Positions 47,102 through 57,140 of a stretch of DNA of 64,000 bases are shown piece after piece (position 1 is the stretch's first letter; each line of letters begins with the position of its first letter). Both the position numbers and the translations under genes were made by a program. Source of the DNA: Eledone cirrhosa (Eukaryota > Mollusca > Cephalopoda > Octopoda > Eledonidae). The notes beneath the pieces were generated by a model. That model made no database searches. It was given only the letters and a program-made list of their open reading frames with translations, and was not told the DNA's origin. The DNA is taken from positions 166,502,492 to 166,566,491 of the forward strand of contig OZ024743.1 in the NCBI GenBank assembly GCA_964016885.1, read 5' to 3'.

Positions 47102-47248
47102 CTCTTGATTGTCTCCTCTAGAGATAATGTAGAGAGACAGTAAAATAATCGGAATAACAATAATCATTCCATATGTTACAATTAACCAGGGACTGTCTTC
47201 AGCAGCAGATGAAAGTTTATTCATCAACATCATGAAATAGTTGCTTTC
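47102..47248 (-). CDS. CANX: Calnexin alternative transmembrane exon (B)
   Basis: Between an acceptor (ttttctgtatacag) and a weaker donor (gtagta) lie 49 codons in phase 0: ESNYFMMLMNKLSSAAEDSP then WLIVTYGMIIVIPIILLSLY and IISRGDNQE. The pattern S/A-A-E-x-x-PWL-x-V-x-Y followed by a hydrophobic segment with a central Pro and a polar end is the calnexin membrane anchor; vertebrate calnexin has AAEERPWLWV there. Exon A (47674-47546) has the same architecture and the same phases. Each exon length is a multiple of three, so either can connect the lumenal exon (50184) to the acidic tail (43902). If both were used, the tail would be on the lumenal side, so mutually exclusive use is the natural inference. 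Expression is not shown. Confidence 0.75.
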
Positions 47249-47545
47249 CTGTATACAGAAAACAAAGCCAACATAATACATGAAATCATTCAGATGGTGG
47301 TAAGTAAAATGCTGAAAGTGAAAACCTTGCAACAGAATAGGGTTAGGGGCCAGAAATGCTGTGGTATTAAGCAATACCCAGAAATATGTTCAGAATCCAG
47401 ACACTTTCCAAGAGTAGTTAGTTTTACACTGCACATGAAAACTGGAGCTTTAAAGTAGAGCCATGCTTTTTGGAAAATAAATGTAAAAAAAAACAAAACA
47501 GGGTATATAGCTGCATGCAGCAGAAACCAGCTGGCGGGGGCTTAC

Positions 47546-47674
47546 CTTTGCTGAACTGCCCACACAGCAGTAGGCAATAACAAGTACAATAGGAAGTAAA
47601 ACAACAACAATGAATACAGCCCACAGCCAAGGCCGTTCATTAGTCACATCAAGAACAGCTTGCACTACACTTTT
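47546..47674 (-). CDS. CANX: Calnexin transmembrane exon (A)
   Basis: This 43-codon exon follows tttcag and ends at gtaagc, phase 0 on both sides. It encodes KSVVQAVLDVTNERPWLWAV then FIVVVLLPIVLVIAYCCVGS and SAK. The ERPWLWxV-hydrophobic-P-hydrophobic-CC-x-G layout is very close to the vertebrate calnexin anchor, including the juxtamembrane cysteine pair that is palmitoylated in mammals. It is the more canonical of the two anchor exons. Exon B lies 297 bp downstream. Confidence 0.93.
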
Positions 47675-47984
47675 CTGAAACAGAGAGGTAATTAATTGAA
47701 GAATACTGACATAAATTAGAGAATTAAAAGTAATATTCCATAACCCATTGAGTCATTGGGGCACCACTGAAGACATTTTTTTGTACACCGATTCAAAATT
47801 GTGATTGTAATGGTGGTAAAAACTAAAAGAAACGTTTGATGATTGTGGCCTTCTGAAGATTTGAGTCAATAGCACAAGCTAGCCAAACAATTCTGATACA
47901 CACAGCCAACATAGTTTATAACAGTAAATGATACCTATACATAGTACCTAATCACAATTAGGTGGTCTCAACCTGTGAATGTGC

Positions 47985-48200
47985 ATGGCTAAGCGGTTTG
48001 GAATGCTGGACTCATGATCATAAAGTTGTGAGTTTGATTCCTGAACTAGGCAGCGTGCTGAGTCCTTGAGCAAGACACTTTATTTCAAGTTGTTCCAGTT
48101 CACCTGGAAAAAATAAGTTACAACCACATGATGAAAAGCTGTATTGGCTTTTCTTTTCCTGCTGGTCTTCCACAAAACACCCAGCCCCAGATTGAGTCTT
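47985..48200 (+). repeat. tRNA-derived SINE
   Basis: The head atggctaagcggtttggaat (A-box region, 47986-48005) and gttgtgagtttgattcctg (48026-48044, B-box region) are tRNA-like, followed by ccttgagcaagacactttat. It is not a tRNA gene: no acceptor stem closes. Confidence 0.75.
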
Positions 48201-49287
48201 TAAGAGGAAAGGCAAAATCCATGGTTAATCAATCAACCATGACCAAAGGAATATTTTCTGATTTCTTTTGTAGATAAATATAATATATTAACTAGAACTA
48301 TTGGTTAGCCATGTAACACCTATGTGAATATTCTCACTGCATCAGTTTACTATTCATAAGAATGAAATATAATAGTTCTGGTTCCTGTGTGTATCCAGTT
48401 TATTGTAGCCACATGGTATCCTTGTGTGTAAGTATAATGGTTGGAACCAGGAAGGGCATCTAGCTGTATAACATTGCCTCAAAAAGGACCCTATGATAAA
48501 TATGAAGCCTTTTGTAGGACCCACAAAGCTAACCACTGATCTAGCAAGGGAAAATGGCCATAAAATACTTGCTGCTTCATATCACTAATACCATTATTTA
48601 TAGAAACAGAGAAACTGATAATCATAAATGTTGACATGCTACGATTAATAAATTACTAAAGTGACTGATCCTTAGAGTTCATGAGTAATATCTTCCATTT
48701 TTAAACTGGACAGAATTTACATCTGTAGCTCCATAGTCTTCAGTCTTTTATTTGAAAACAAAATCATTTTGTCTAAAGCTACTACACATACACAGGAGGA
48801 CCATAAGGCAGTGGTTCCTACTAGGGTTCCACAAAGGTAGAACTGCAGGCTATTGAGCTAAATTCAAATTTTCAAGTACTTTGTTAAAGACAATATGTAC
48901 ATGCTAACTGGATATCCATTCTTCTCTAAGTATAAACATTTTTTTTTCTTTTGATTTCTTTATCATTGTATATCTGGGAAGGGAGTATATGTTGCAGGGG
49001 GTCTATGGGATAATTCATTTGAATAAAAGGCGTTTATTTATTTAAATAGAAGGATGCAGCAGGAAAATATTAATTATAATTATGTCCATTTCATAAAAAA
49101 AAAAAAATTACTTTGGCACAAGGTCATTAATAGGAGAGACCTCCAAAGCTGATAGAACTAAATTAAAACCAGAGATATGAACAGTTAAGTTAAGCCAGGC
49201 AATTTGAACACAGAAGGGGCATAATTGAATATATACTTCTCGGCATTCAGTTCATTTTTGCCACTCCACTCTCTTTAATTATTATTA

Positions 49288-49398
49288 ATAATTGTTTCTA
49301 CTTTAGGCACAAGGCCAGCAATTACCCAGTTCATTACTGGTACTTTATTTTATCGACCCCGTAAGGATGAAAGGCAAAGTCAACCTCGGCGCTTTGGT
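49288..49398 (-). repeat. tRNA-derived SINE, truncated
   Basis: Minus-strand copy with tttctactttaggcacaagg, ggtactttattttatcgacc and gtaaggatgaaaggcaaag, same family as 59308-59507. The tRNA-like head is missing. Confidence 0.75.
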
Positions 49399-49856
49399 AC
49401 GCAATGATGAATTTGATAAGGAGGGAGTAACCAATTTAAATCACATCTGGTACTTGACTGCTGCTTATTTATTTTATTAACGTGGAATGGATGAGAAGCA
49501 ATGTTGACACAAACAGGATTTAAACTCAGAACCTAACTAAATATAGTAAGTAATTTTGTCTGTTACACTACTAATTAAGCCATCCACCTTGGAACAGTCC
49601 ATCACTTTCCTCAACAACCATTATATCTAACTTTGACACAAGGCTACCAATTCAGAAAAGGGATACAGCCATTCCCTGTACATAAATGGTACTTTTTATC
49701 AAGTTGCAAAATTCATCTAATTTTACCCCTGTCCCTCTTTATATATTTTCACAAGTTTTTAAATGTAATATTTCAGCCAAAGTTGATGGAAGTCCAATTC
49801 AACTGTGGTTGGCATTAAAATTCTATAAAATGTATTAGAGCAGTGTTGTAATGATG

Positions 49857-50045
49857 GCATGTGACATGTTGTTATGGTGTTGGACACAGGATCATAAAGT
49901 TGTGGGTTCAATTCCTGAGCTGGGTAGCATGTTGTATTCTTGAGCAAGATGTTTCATTTCATGTTGCTTTTCATGACATGACTGGGACCCTTGTCATTCA
50001 AACACCTAAGAAACCTATGAGATACAACACCAATGGGGGCCAACT
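49857..50045 (+). repeat. tRNA-derived SINE
   Basis: The head region tggtgttggacacaggatca and gttgtgggttcaattcctg (49900-49918, B-box region) is followed by cttgagcaagatgtttcatt. Related to 47985 and 43365. Confidence 0.75.
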
Positions 50046-50183
50046 AAACCTTCATTTACATTTTTTCTAACAACTCTACGATTCCACTGCCTTGCTAGAA
50101 ACCCAAAATTTAACATAGAAACTTCTGAAGTAGCTGAAGCTGTAACTATAGATTTCATTAGCAAGAAGACTTATTCAACTTAC

Positions 50184-50330
50184 ACCAGAAATAGAAGATT
50201 TTTCTTGAACTTGTTTCAATACAAATGTATCTTCAGTCCATTTTGTTGTTGTTGCAAGATTGTCTGTTATAAGAATATTATCAAACATAATGGCATCAGT
50301 CATAGACCAAAGCTCTAACCCAACAGCACC
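50184..50330 (-). CDS. CANX: Calnexin exon: end of the lectin lobe, lumenal stem
   Basis: The 49-codon exon lies between acceptor cttttccag and donor gtaagt. It encodes GAVGLELWSMTDAIMFDNIL then ITDNLATTTKWTEDTFVLKQ and VQEKSSISG. GLELWSM-x-x-x-I-x-FDNxxI is a hallmark of calnexin and calreticulin, the last beta strands of the lectin domain after the P-domain arm. The tail of the exon is the lumenal stem that leads to the membrane anchor. It is phase 0 at both ends. Residues binding the monoglucosylated glycan are mostly in earlier exons outside the window. Confidence 0.95.
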
Positions 50331-50568
50331 CTGGAAAAGAAAATTTCAAATCTATTATATTAAAGTTGTATATTTTATGTAAAACGTTGGTTACGCTGAA
50401 AAGGGATAGTGTGCATCTGAGAAAGAGAATGGTAGTAGCAATACCAAATCTTTTTTAAAATCCCATGCTGTAACAAATCTTTATGAAAAGGGGATGGTAT
50501 GAATGTCTATATGCATGTGTGAGAGAGAGAGGAATGTTTAATTTTTCCTTTTGTTTGTGTGGAAGTGG

Positions 50569-50569
<1 letters not shown>

Positions 50570-50625
<56 letters not shown>

Positions 50626-50692
50626 GTATTATGAATAAATTTTACATTCACTCTGAGTGAGTGAGTGAGAGAGAGAGAGAGAGAGAGAGGTG
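50570..50692. repeat. (GA)n microsatellites
   Basis: A pure (GA)n run of about 50 bp (50572-50621) and a second one near 50659-50690, 60 bp from the next calnexin exon. They are polypyrimidine on the sense (minus) strand. Confidence 0.9.
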
Positions 50693-50746
50693 ATGAGGGT
50701 AAGCTATTTTTTCTCTCTCAAGGTTAAAATTAAATGATCAACTTAC

Positions 50747-50821
50747 AATTGCCATCATTTGATAAGGATTCAAATCTTCAAAATAATCAGGGTTAACAAT
50801 CATTCTTGGTTTCCAGATACC
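50747..50821 (-). CDS. CANX: Calnexin exon: last type 2 P-domain repeat
   Basis: The 25-codon exon, phase 0 at both ends, encodes GIWKPRMIVNPDYFEDLNPY then QMMAI. GIWKPRxIxNPDYFED is the fourth type 2 repeat and the point where the arm returns to the lectin lobe in calnexin. The donor is a consensus gtaagt. The neighbouring intron (50822-54090) carries an antisense Ty3-type element. Confidence 0.95.
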
Positions 50822-51089
50822 CTAAAGAGAGAACGACAGAGAAATATAGTGATATATATATATATATATATATATAGAAAGAGACAGAGAAAAAGGTATA
50901 ACGGCAAAAATTCAAGAGTTGAAACCAAGTTGAAACTCTTGTAATTCCAACAGAACTATAAAAATCTAATAAATAACATTGTTTCAATATAATAAAAATA
51001 AGAAAAAAGAAGTAGTAGTAGTGGTATTACTACCATTACATCGAATTTAGCTGTTGCCTGGTTCTTAGGGTGCTTTTACAGGAATCTAC

Positions 51090-51436
51090 TGTTATAAGTG
51101 TAGAAGATCACGCCACCTAGCGTCGACTTTGGAAGCAGTCGATTAAGTTCTGACGTCAGTAGCTGAATAAACTCTCTTAGGCTTTTTGTATCTCGAAGTG
51201 AACAGACGTGTTTCCAAGCAGCGACAACACACCATGCGGTCGCAGAATAATTGAAGATCGCTAATTAATGATAATTGGCAATTACCCAACCTAGGAGCAC
51301 TGATGTGATACCCGTTTTATAATTTGCTCTAATAAAAATGTTCACGTAACATAATCTCGAGGTATGTTCTTTTTTGTTTGATGTGCCAGCCTATACATAT
51401 ATTCAATTAGACTGGATGTCTGACCAACCCGCCTAA
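51090..51436 (+). repeat. Putative 5' LTR (single copy)
   Basis: Begins tgttataagtgtagaagatc and ends just before the TGG primer site. It has ataaactctcttaggc and an aataaa-like motif near 51331. Edges are uncertain because no second LTR exists to compare and the expected CA end is not seen. Confidence 0.5.
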
Positions 51437-51683
51437 AGTGGTGACCTCCGATGATAAATCAAGAAAACGCAGCCTATTTAATTTCGCCATTCGCTTTAAA
51501 TTGAAAATTGTTCGTCAATTGTCTTTCTTTCTTTCTTTCTCCAAAATGCAGCCATCTGATTGGATGCGGCGCATCACGTAAGGCCGTCTTTCCCGACCTT
51601 AACTAAATAGCATGGTTTGCTGTCGCCATATTTTTCTGCCATGAAATGATTTGACTTGTCGAGTTCGGATTGTTTTCTGCAAA

Positions 51684-53121
51684 TTCACCGGATTATTTTC
51701 ACGTACCAGATCGGTATCCTATTCCTCATTTGCAGGATTTTGCATCCTCGTTGCAAGGTTGCAACATTTTTTCGAAACTCGATTTGATACGAGCCTACAA
51801 CCAGATTCCTGTCAACAGAGACGACATCCCAAAAATGGCTATAACTACGCCATTTGGATATTTTGAATTTCTCACCATGCCTTTCGGGTTAAGGAATGCT
51901 GCTAGCACCTTCCAGTGATTTATGGATGAGGTCACTCGCGGCCTTGACTTTGTATACACAAATATTGATGACCTTCTTGTTGCTAGCTCTTCTCCAGAGC
52001 AACATTTGCGCCATCTGGACCTTCTATTTTGTCGTTTGAAGGATTACAATGTTCGGATTAATCCATCAAAATGTGTTTTGGGTTCCGAATCTCTGAATTT
52101 TTTGGGTCACGTCATAGATGCTGACAGTATTCGACCTATTCCTGAGAGAGTTAAAGCTATAGAGGATTTGCCTCCACCAACCTCACTCCGTCAGTTGTGC
52201 CAATTCTTGGGGCTGATTAATTTTTATAGGCGGTTTGTGCCTAATTGTGCTAAGCTACTCTTCTCTTTGACGGAAACTTTGAAAAATTGCCGAAAGAAAA
52301 ATAAAGACATTTCTTTGAATGAAACTCAGCTCGAAGATTTTGAAAATGCGAAAATTGCTCTAGCCAATGCATCTTTGCTGGCTCACCCAGTGTCCAACGC
52401 TAAGCTTTCGCTTTGTGTTGATGCGTCGGATACTGCCGTGGGCGCAGTTTTACAACAAAGTAAGAATGATCAACAGCAACCGTTGGAATTTTTCTCCAGG
52501 AAGCTGAAACCTGCCGAAACCCGCTACAGTACCTTTGGACGGGAGTTGTTAGCTATATACTTATCGGTGAAGCATTTTTCGCACATGCTTGAAGGAAGAA
52601 CGTTTACTATCTTCACGGATCACAAGCCGTTGACATTCACCTTGCAGGCAAAGGCCGACAAATACTCACCTAGAGAAACTAGACATCTCGACCTCATCTC
52701 TCAATTTACTAATGATATTCGACTTATTCTGGGTTCTATGAATACAGCGGCCGATGCCCTGTCTCGTTTGCCGATTACTTTGATCTCATCGTCCGATGAC
52801 ATAGATTTGAATCGCTTGGCAGCCGATCAGCCTACCCTCGAATCGTTGGATGTTACATCGCCTGAATTTGTGAATTGCAGGATGAAATACCTACCTTTAT
52901 CGACCGCAGACAGACGGATCCTCTGCGACGTCTCTTTGGATGCGTCACGCCCTTTTGTTCCGTTGAACCATCGTCGAACTGTGTTTCTTGTTTTACACGG
53001 CATTTCTTATCCAGTATCTTCTGCCACAGTAAAACTCATAACGGCTAGATTCTTCTGGCCAAATATGAGACGTGATATCCTGTGTTGCTTGCCAAAGATC
53101 AAAAGTTCATTGACATATTAA
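51684..53121 (+). pseudogene. Reverse transcriptase and RNase H of the truncated Ty3-type element
   Basis: The N-terminal part of RT is missing. Reading starts at [19 protein letters not shown] and continues with [13 protein letters not shown] to an in-frame TGA (51919-51921), then MDEVTRGLDFVYTNIDDLLV; the catalytic box reads NIDD rather than the usual YIDD or YVDD. FLGHVIDADSIRP and LRQLCQFLGLINFYRRFVPN follow. RNase H shows LCVDASDTAVGAVLQQ, TDHKPLTF and ADALSR. The integrase zinc region is damaged (second His lost: HGISYPV), and the frame stops at 53121 after a garbled Cys segment. Confidence 0.88.
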
Positions 53122-53139
53122 GACTCCTCTAGATACTTT

Positions 53140-54057
53140 TAGTAACCCGGACGCCCGGTTTCGCCACATTCATGTGGACATTGTGGGACCTTGGCCAATC
53201 AGCGGTGGTCATAATTACTTATTGACTGTTATCGATCGTTTTTCGCGATGGCCTGAAGCCATCCCGTTGAGGGATATCACTGCTGAGACGACAGCGTGTG
53301 CCCTTGTGTCTGGATGGATCGCTCAATATGGAGTACCAACGTCAATTACCACGGACCGTGGAAGGCAGTTTGAATCAAATATCTTCCATGAATTAACGAA
53401 GATCATCGGCGCTAAACGCATCCGAACGACTGCATATCATCCTGCCTCTAATGGAATGGTGGAGCGTTTCCACCGACAACTGAAAGCCGCTCTACGGACT
53501 TCTCTTGACTCTACGTGTTGGAGTGAGTACCTCCCTATTGTGTTGTTGGGGATTCCGTCAATAATAAAGGAGGACCTTGGGTTCTCCCCTGCCAAATTGT
53601 TATATGGTGCTCCTCTAGCGTTACCTGGGCAAATGCTTGCCTCTGTCGATTTTGCTGAACAAGATCCACTTTCCTACGTATCCCGTCTGCGTTCTTATTT
53701 TCAGGACCTGCCACCGATGGATACGAGGAAGCAAACTGTAAAATCTGCAGTCCCGAGGGATATTGCCTCGTGGACCCATGTGTTTGTGAGAAACCATGCT
53801 GTGAGAACACCTCTCACACAACCATACTCTGGACCCTACCGTGTATTAGCTCGTTCAGAGAAACATTTCACTGTAGACATTAAGGGTTCCAGAGAGACGG
53901 TTTCGATTGATAAACTCAAACGAACACATTTGGATACAGATGCTATCACACCTCAGCCACAAACGGCCCCGTCTTTTTCTTTCGCGCACACACCTGCTAT
54001 GGCAGTCCTAAAAAGAGTTATGGATACAGCCCCTGCCCCCTCTTCAAGTAAACTATA
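53140..54057 (+). CDS. Integrase core open frame of the truncated Ty3-type element
   Basis: An open frame of about 300 codons, in a new phase after 53121, carries the catalytic core: [20 protein letters not shown] (first D), [11 protein letters not shown] (second D) and [14 protein letters not shown] (E). A C-terminal chromodomain-like or SH3-like part follows with [28 protein letters not shown] and [20 protein letters not shown]. It is uninterrupted to the stop at 54055. It has no start of its own and no promoter is seen, so expression is unlikely. Confidence 0.8.
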
Positions 54058-54090
54058 ATAAAAAGGAAAGAAAAACAAAACCCAACTCAC

Positions 54091-54206
54091 CTGGTAATTT
54101 GGATTGTCAATCATTGGAGACCTCCATTTCCCCTTGTATTTAGGGTTATCAATCATACCCGCTTTCCATTCACCACAACCAGAGGCGTCTGCACATTTTG
54201 GGTTAG
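54091..54206 (-). CDS. CANX: Calnexin exon: type 2 P-domain repeats 2 and 3
   Basis: Encodes [20 protein letters not shown] then [18 protein letters not shown]. The C-x5-C pair (C of NPKC and of SGCG) is the conserved P-domain disulfide of calnexins. [14 protein letters not shown] and [14 protein letters not shown] are type 2 repeats, which form one strand of the hairpin arm that binds ERp57. The exon enters with two bases (completing TCT) and leaves in phase 0 at donor gtgagt. The stop of the antisense Ty3-type pol lies 33 bp beyond this donor. Confidence 0.96.
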
Positions 54207-54593
54207 CTATATTAAAAAAAAAAATTATACCACTCATTATGAAGAAAATATATTTTATGTACCATATTTCTTTGTGTACAATACTATCTCTATTTCTGAA
54301 GCTAAAAAACCAATAAAGTCATCATCATTTGATGTCTGCTTTCTATGCAGGCATGAGTTGAATGGGTTGTCACAATTGAAGACTAGATGATTCAGAAAGA
54401 CTTTATTTGCTTATACATTCCATATTTGGAATGGCTTCTATAGCTAGATGTCCTTCCCAATGCCAAACATTGTACAAACTACTGAGTGCATTTTATTTTG
54501 GTACCAGCACTGCCACTGTACAGTGTACTGGATGAAGAGTTGAGGAAGTAAAAAAAGATCTAAAGAGAATGACAGATGTTAGTAATTACTTAC

Positions 54594-54634
54594 AGATCAA
54601 TGGAGCTTCCCATTCACCATCCATATCATCATCC
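54594..54634 (-). CDS. CANX: Calnexin exon: tip of the P-domain
   Basis: A 41 bp exon encoding DDDMDGEWEAPLI plus flanking split codons, between gtcatttag and gtaagt. In calnexin this DEDMDGEWEAPxI sequence is at the tip of the arm where ERp57 docks, and starts the type 2 repeats. Phases match both neighbours. Confidence 0.95.
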
Positions 54635-54639
54635 CTAAA

Positions 54640-55370
54640 TGACAAAAAAAGGAAGAGTAAAATACCATCTGGTCTGAATTTAAAATAATATGAAACATCA
54701 TCGTTTTTACGATGACTTTTCCATGCTGGCATGGGAATTTTTGAAGTAATGTTTAACAGCTGGATACTGTTCCTGACAACACACAGCTAAATAAAAATAA
54801 TACAAACATCCTGATATTAAATGAGAACATTTTAGTTAATAATTGATCTTATATAATTTTTAAATTCTTAAAATGATTTGTTCAAAATATTGTAAAATTT
54901 AATGACTGCCTATTTCTTTTCAAATTACTGTTTCCACTGTTCAAGTTGTTATAGAAGGCCAATAACATCAGTTCAGTATATAAACAAGCCACATCATTAT
55001 CATCTTACATCCATCTTTTCATGCTTGCATGAGTTAGATGGGTTTTTTCCATCACAGTCTCCGTCAAGTTGTTGTGTTCTTTTATCTCCTCTGTGAGGTT
55101 GAGATCAGCTCTTACCACCCCCACTCAGTTTTTCTTCTTTTGTAGTTTCTTCTAACAATCGTTATCCATACACATTACATATCCTCACCAGCATAATCTC
55201 TCTGAATCTGATAACACTCATGCTCGGTTTTTTCCTCAGCTCATCCATGCTACATCTTTCATGTACGCTAACATTACACATCCATCAGAGCATACTTGCT
55301 TTGTTTCTCTTTAGCCTTCGCATATCCTCTGAAATCATTGTCTTTGTCTTACTGTAAAAGTGGTTAGTGA
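54640..55370 (-). mobile_element. SINE tail units and 3' end of a non-LTR retrotransposon
   Basis: The minus-strand C-terminal block lies at about 55360-55050 (SEDMRRLKRNKASML at about 55330-55285), with 3' UTR and tail near 55000 (ttacatccatcttttcatgc). A separate tail-like unit is at 54695-54785 and another, 54320-54560, lies just before. All are decayed. Confidence 0.65.
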
Positions 55371-55764
55371 TATGAAGGGCATCCAATCTGAAAAACCCAG
55401 CCTTAATATGAAAAGCATGACCAATATGATTTCCATTAATTGCATACACGGGGCTAACATTAATTATGTTAGTGCTGTGCATGGTAGTGGGGTGGCTAGA
55501 GTAGCCATGAGCGAGAACCCCTGGACTGCCATTAACCCTTTAGCATTCAAACCGACAAGATTATGTCCCCTTTCATTTATTCAAACCGACAAAAACCGAC
55601 ATTTAATACTACATGGAGATCTCCTTCTAAAAATAGACATTGACATCATCGAAATCTCGTCAATTCGAGATTACTGCGAGATAAAGCCCTTACGCGCGAA
55701 AATTAACTCTTAGTATAGTTAAAGAATTTGCGATAACACGTGTTTTTAACGTTGAAAGTGTAAC

Positions 55765-55920
55765 ATGGCTTTCGAAAGTAGCGACAACGAATTTGAAGGT
55801 TTTACGTCCGACGACATTCGAGATCAAAAAGAAACAGAAGATAATATCAGTGATTTATCTTCAAACGAATCAGATATATCTGATGATGATGATAGTCACT
55901 TTGAAAGTGAAAGACACCAT
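55765..55920 (+). pseudogene. piggyBac transposase N-terminal part
   Basis: An ATG at 55765 opens 52 codons: MAFESSDNEFEGFTSDDIRD, then a Ser/Asp-rich acidic run ending SERHH at TGA 55921. An acidic N-terminus is usual in piggyBac-like proteins. In other frames PTWLKETTPIHVSDF (about 55932-55977) and FLPQTFFEVVAEETNRYAQQ (56043-56100) continue the domain, so at least three frameshifts or stops lie before 56388. Confidence 0.8.
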
Positions 55921-56387
55921 TGAAAAAACACCAACGTGGTTGAAAGAAACAACACCGATACATGTTTCGGATTTTACTTAAAATATTGGACCACAACACA
56001 CATTACCACCCGATGCTAAAGCACTGGATTATTTTTTTTAATTTTTACCACAAACTTTCTTCGAAGTTGTGGCAGAAGAGACAAATCGCTATGCACAACA
56101 ACAGATTTCTAATATCGGAAAACCCGATCTGTTATGGCGTCCGACAGATTCTGCCGAAATGAAAGCGTTTTTTACCATAAACATTGTTTGGTATTAAACA
56201 ATTTCCACGACTGTGGAATTATTGGAGTACTGATATAAGGTTTGGTGACCCTTATATATCTAGTATTATGGCAAAAACGAGATTCATCAAATAAAACCAG
56301 TATTTGCATCTGGTTGATACTTCAAATGCCCCTGGTAGAAATGAATCAAATTACGACCCACTGTACAAAGTATGACCATTAATTGAA

Positions 56388-57140
56388 ATGTTGTCAGAAA
56401 AATATAAAAGTGTGTATATACCTGGAAAAAATCTTAGTGTTGATGAAGCTATGATTGGGTATAAGGGTAGGGTTAATTTCAGACAGTATATGCCAGCTAA
56501 ACCCACCAAATGGGGCATCAAAGTGTGGGAACTGTGTGAATTGGACACAGGATACTGTGTGGTCGCTGACTCAACCCTTCCACTTTCAACAGACATATAT
56601 ATTTTGACCGTTTTTTTTTCTTCGGTGCTTTTAGCAGAGAATCTTGCCCTTGTAAATACATACACCTGCGGCACAATAATGAGCAATCGGAAAGGGCTAC
56701 CCCAAGAAATAAAAGTTGCGAAACTGAAAAACAGAGGGGACATTCTCCAAATGCAAAAAGAGAACATGTTAGCCACAGTGTTCAAAGACAAACGGCAAAT
56801 TTTGTTCCTGAGTTCTAACCAACAATCAGGTGTTGGGGCTAAGGGTAGACCTTTGGTTAACCTCTCCTACAATAAATATATGGGTGGGGTTGACAAATCT
56901 GACCAGTACTGTGCTTATTACCCAGTTGGGCGCCCTGGAAAGAAATGGTGGAGATACATCTTGTGGTTTTTAGTGAATTTAACCCTTGTGAATTCTTTTA
57001 TTGTATTTACTAAAAGCTACAAGGACCCGCCACCACCAAAGGACTACTGTCATATGAAGTTTTGCGTGGACATTGCATCCCAGCTACATGGAGGATATAC
57101 TTCTCGCAAACACAAAGCTGGGAAAAAAAATCAAAATTAG
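56388..57140 (+). pseudogene. piggyBac-type transposase catalytic region (PGBD4-like), disrupted
   Basis: The 250-codon frame has YIPGKNLSVDEAMIGYKGRV, carrying the first catalytic Asp. It continues with RQYMPAKPTKWGIKVWELCE, YTCGTIMSNRKGLPQEIK and SYNKYMGGVDKSDQYCAYYP, carrying the third Asp, then the C-terminal helical part. The second Asp is missing in this frame: near 56615-56630 the frame reads ILTVFFSS, while a shifted frame holds an FDRFF motif beside a nine-T run. Compensating indels have therefore removed the catalytic residue. A Cys-containing C-terminal piece (ADCALCKRE near 57200) lies in another frame. The protein would be nonfunctional. Confidence 0.9.

Larger units (their letters stand above)
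47675..50183. repeat. Calnexin intron with several SINE pieces
   Basis: Contents are a plus-strand tRNA-like SINE at 47985-48200, a SINE tail unit at about 48395-48590, a minus-strand SINE at 49288-49398 and a plus-strand SINE at 49857-50045, plus an A-run near 49087. No exon is supported between the anchor exons and the lumenal exon. Confidence 0.6.
51090..54057 (+). mobile_element. Ty3/gypsy-type element lacking gag, protease and 3' LTR
   Basis: A putative 5' LTR (about 51090-51436) is followed by a TGGTGACCTCCGAT primer site (51439-51452) and a short leader, then the sequence jumps straight to reverse transcriptase. RNase H and integrase follow to a stop at 54055-54057. No 3' LTR is seen: calnexin exon sequence starts at 54091. 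It lies antisense to calnexin in its intron. The pol sequence is related to, but distinct from, that of the element at 2.7-8.4 kb. Confidence 0.88.

Noticed and set aside
47985..48060. Possible tRNA gene
   Set aside because: A- and B-box-like sequences are present but no acceptor stem forms and the unit continues into a SINE body; the same applies at 49857, 43365, 61990 and 22950.
53535..53821. Minus-strand frames in the integrase region
   Set aside because: Shadows of the plus-strand integrase frame.
56351..56791. Minus-strand open frame of 146 codons
   Set aside because: It is the antisense shadow of the piggyBac transposase frame.
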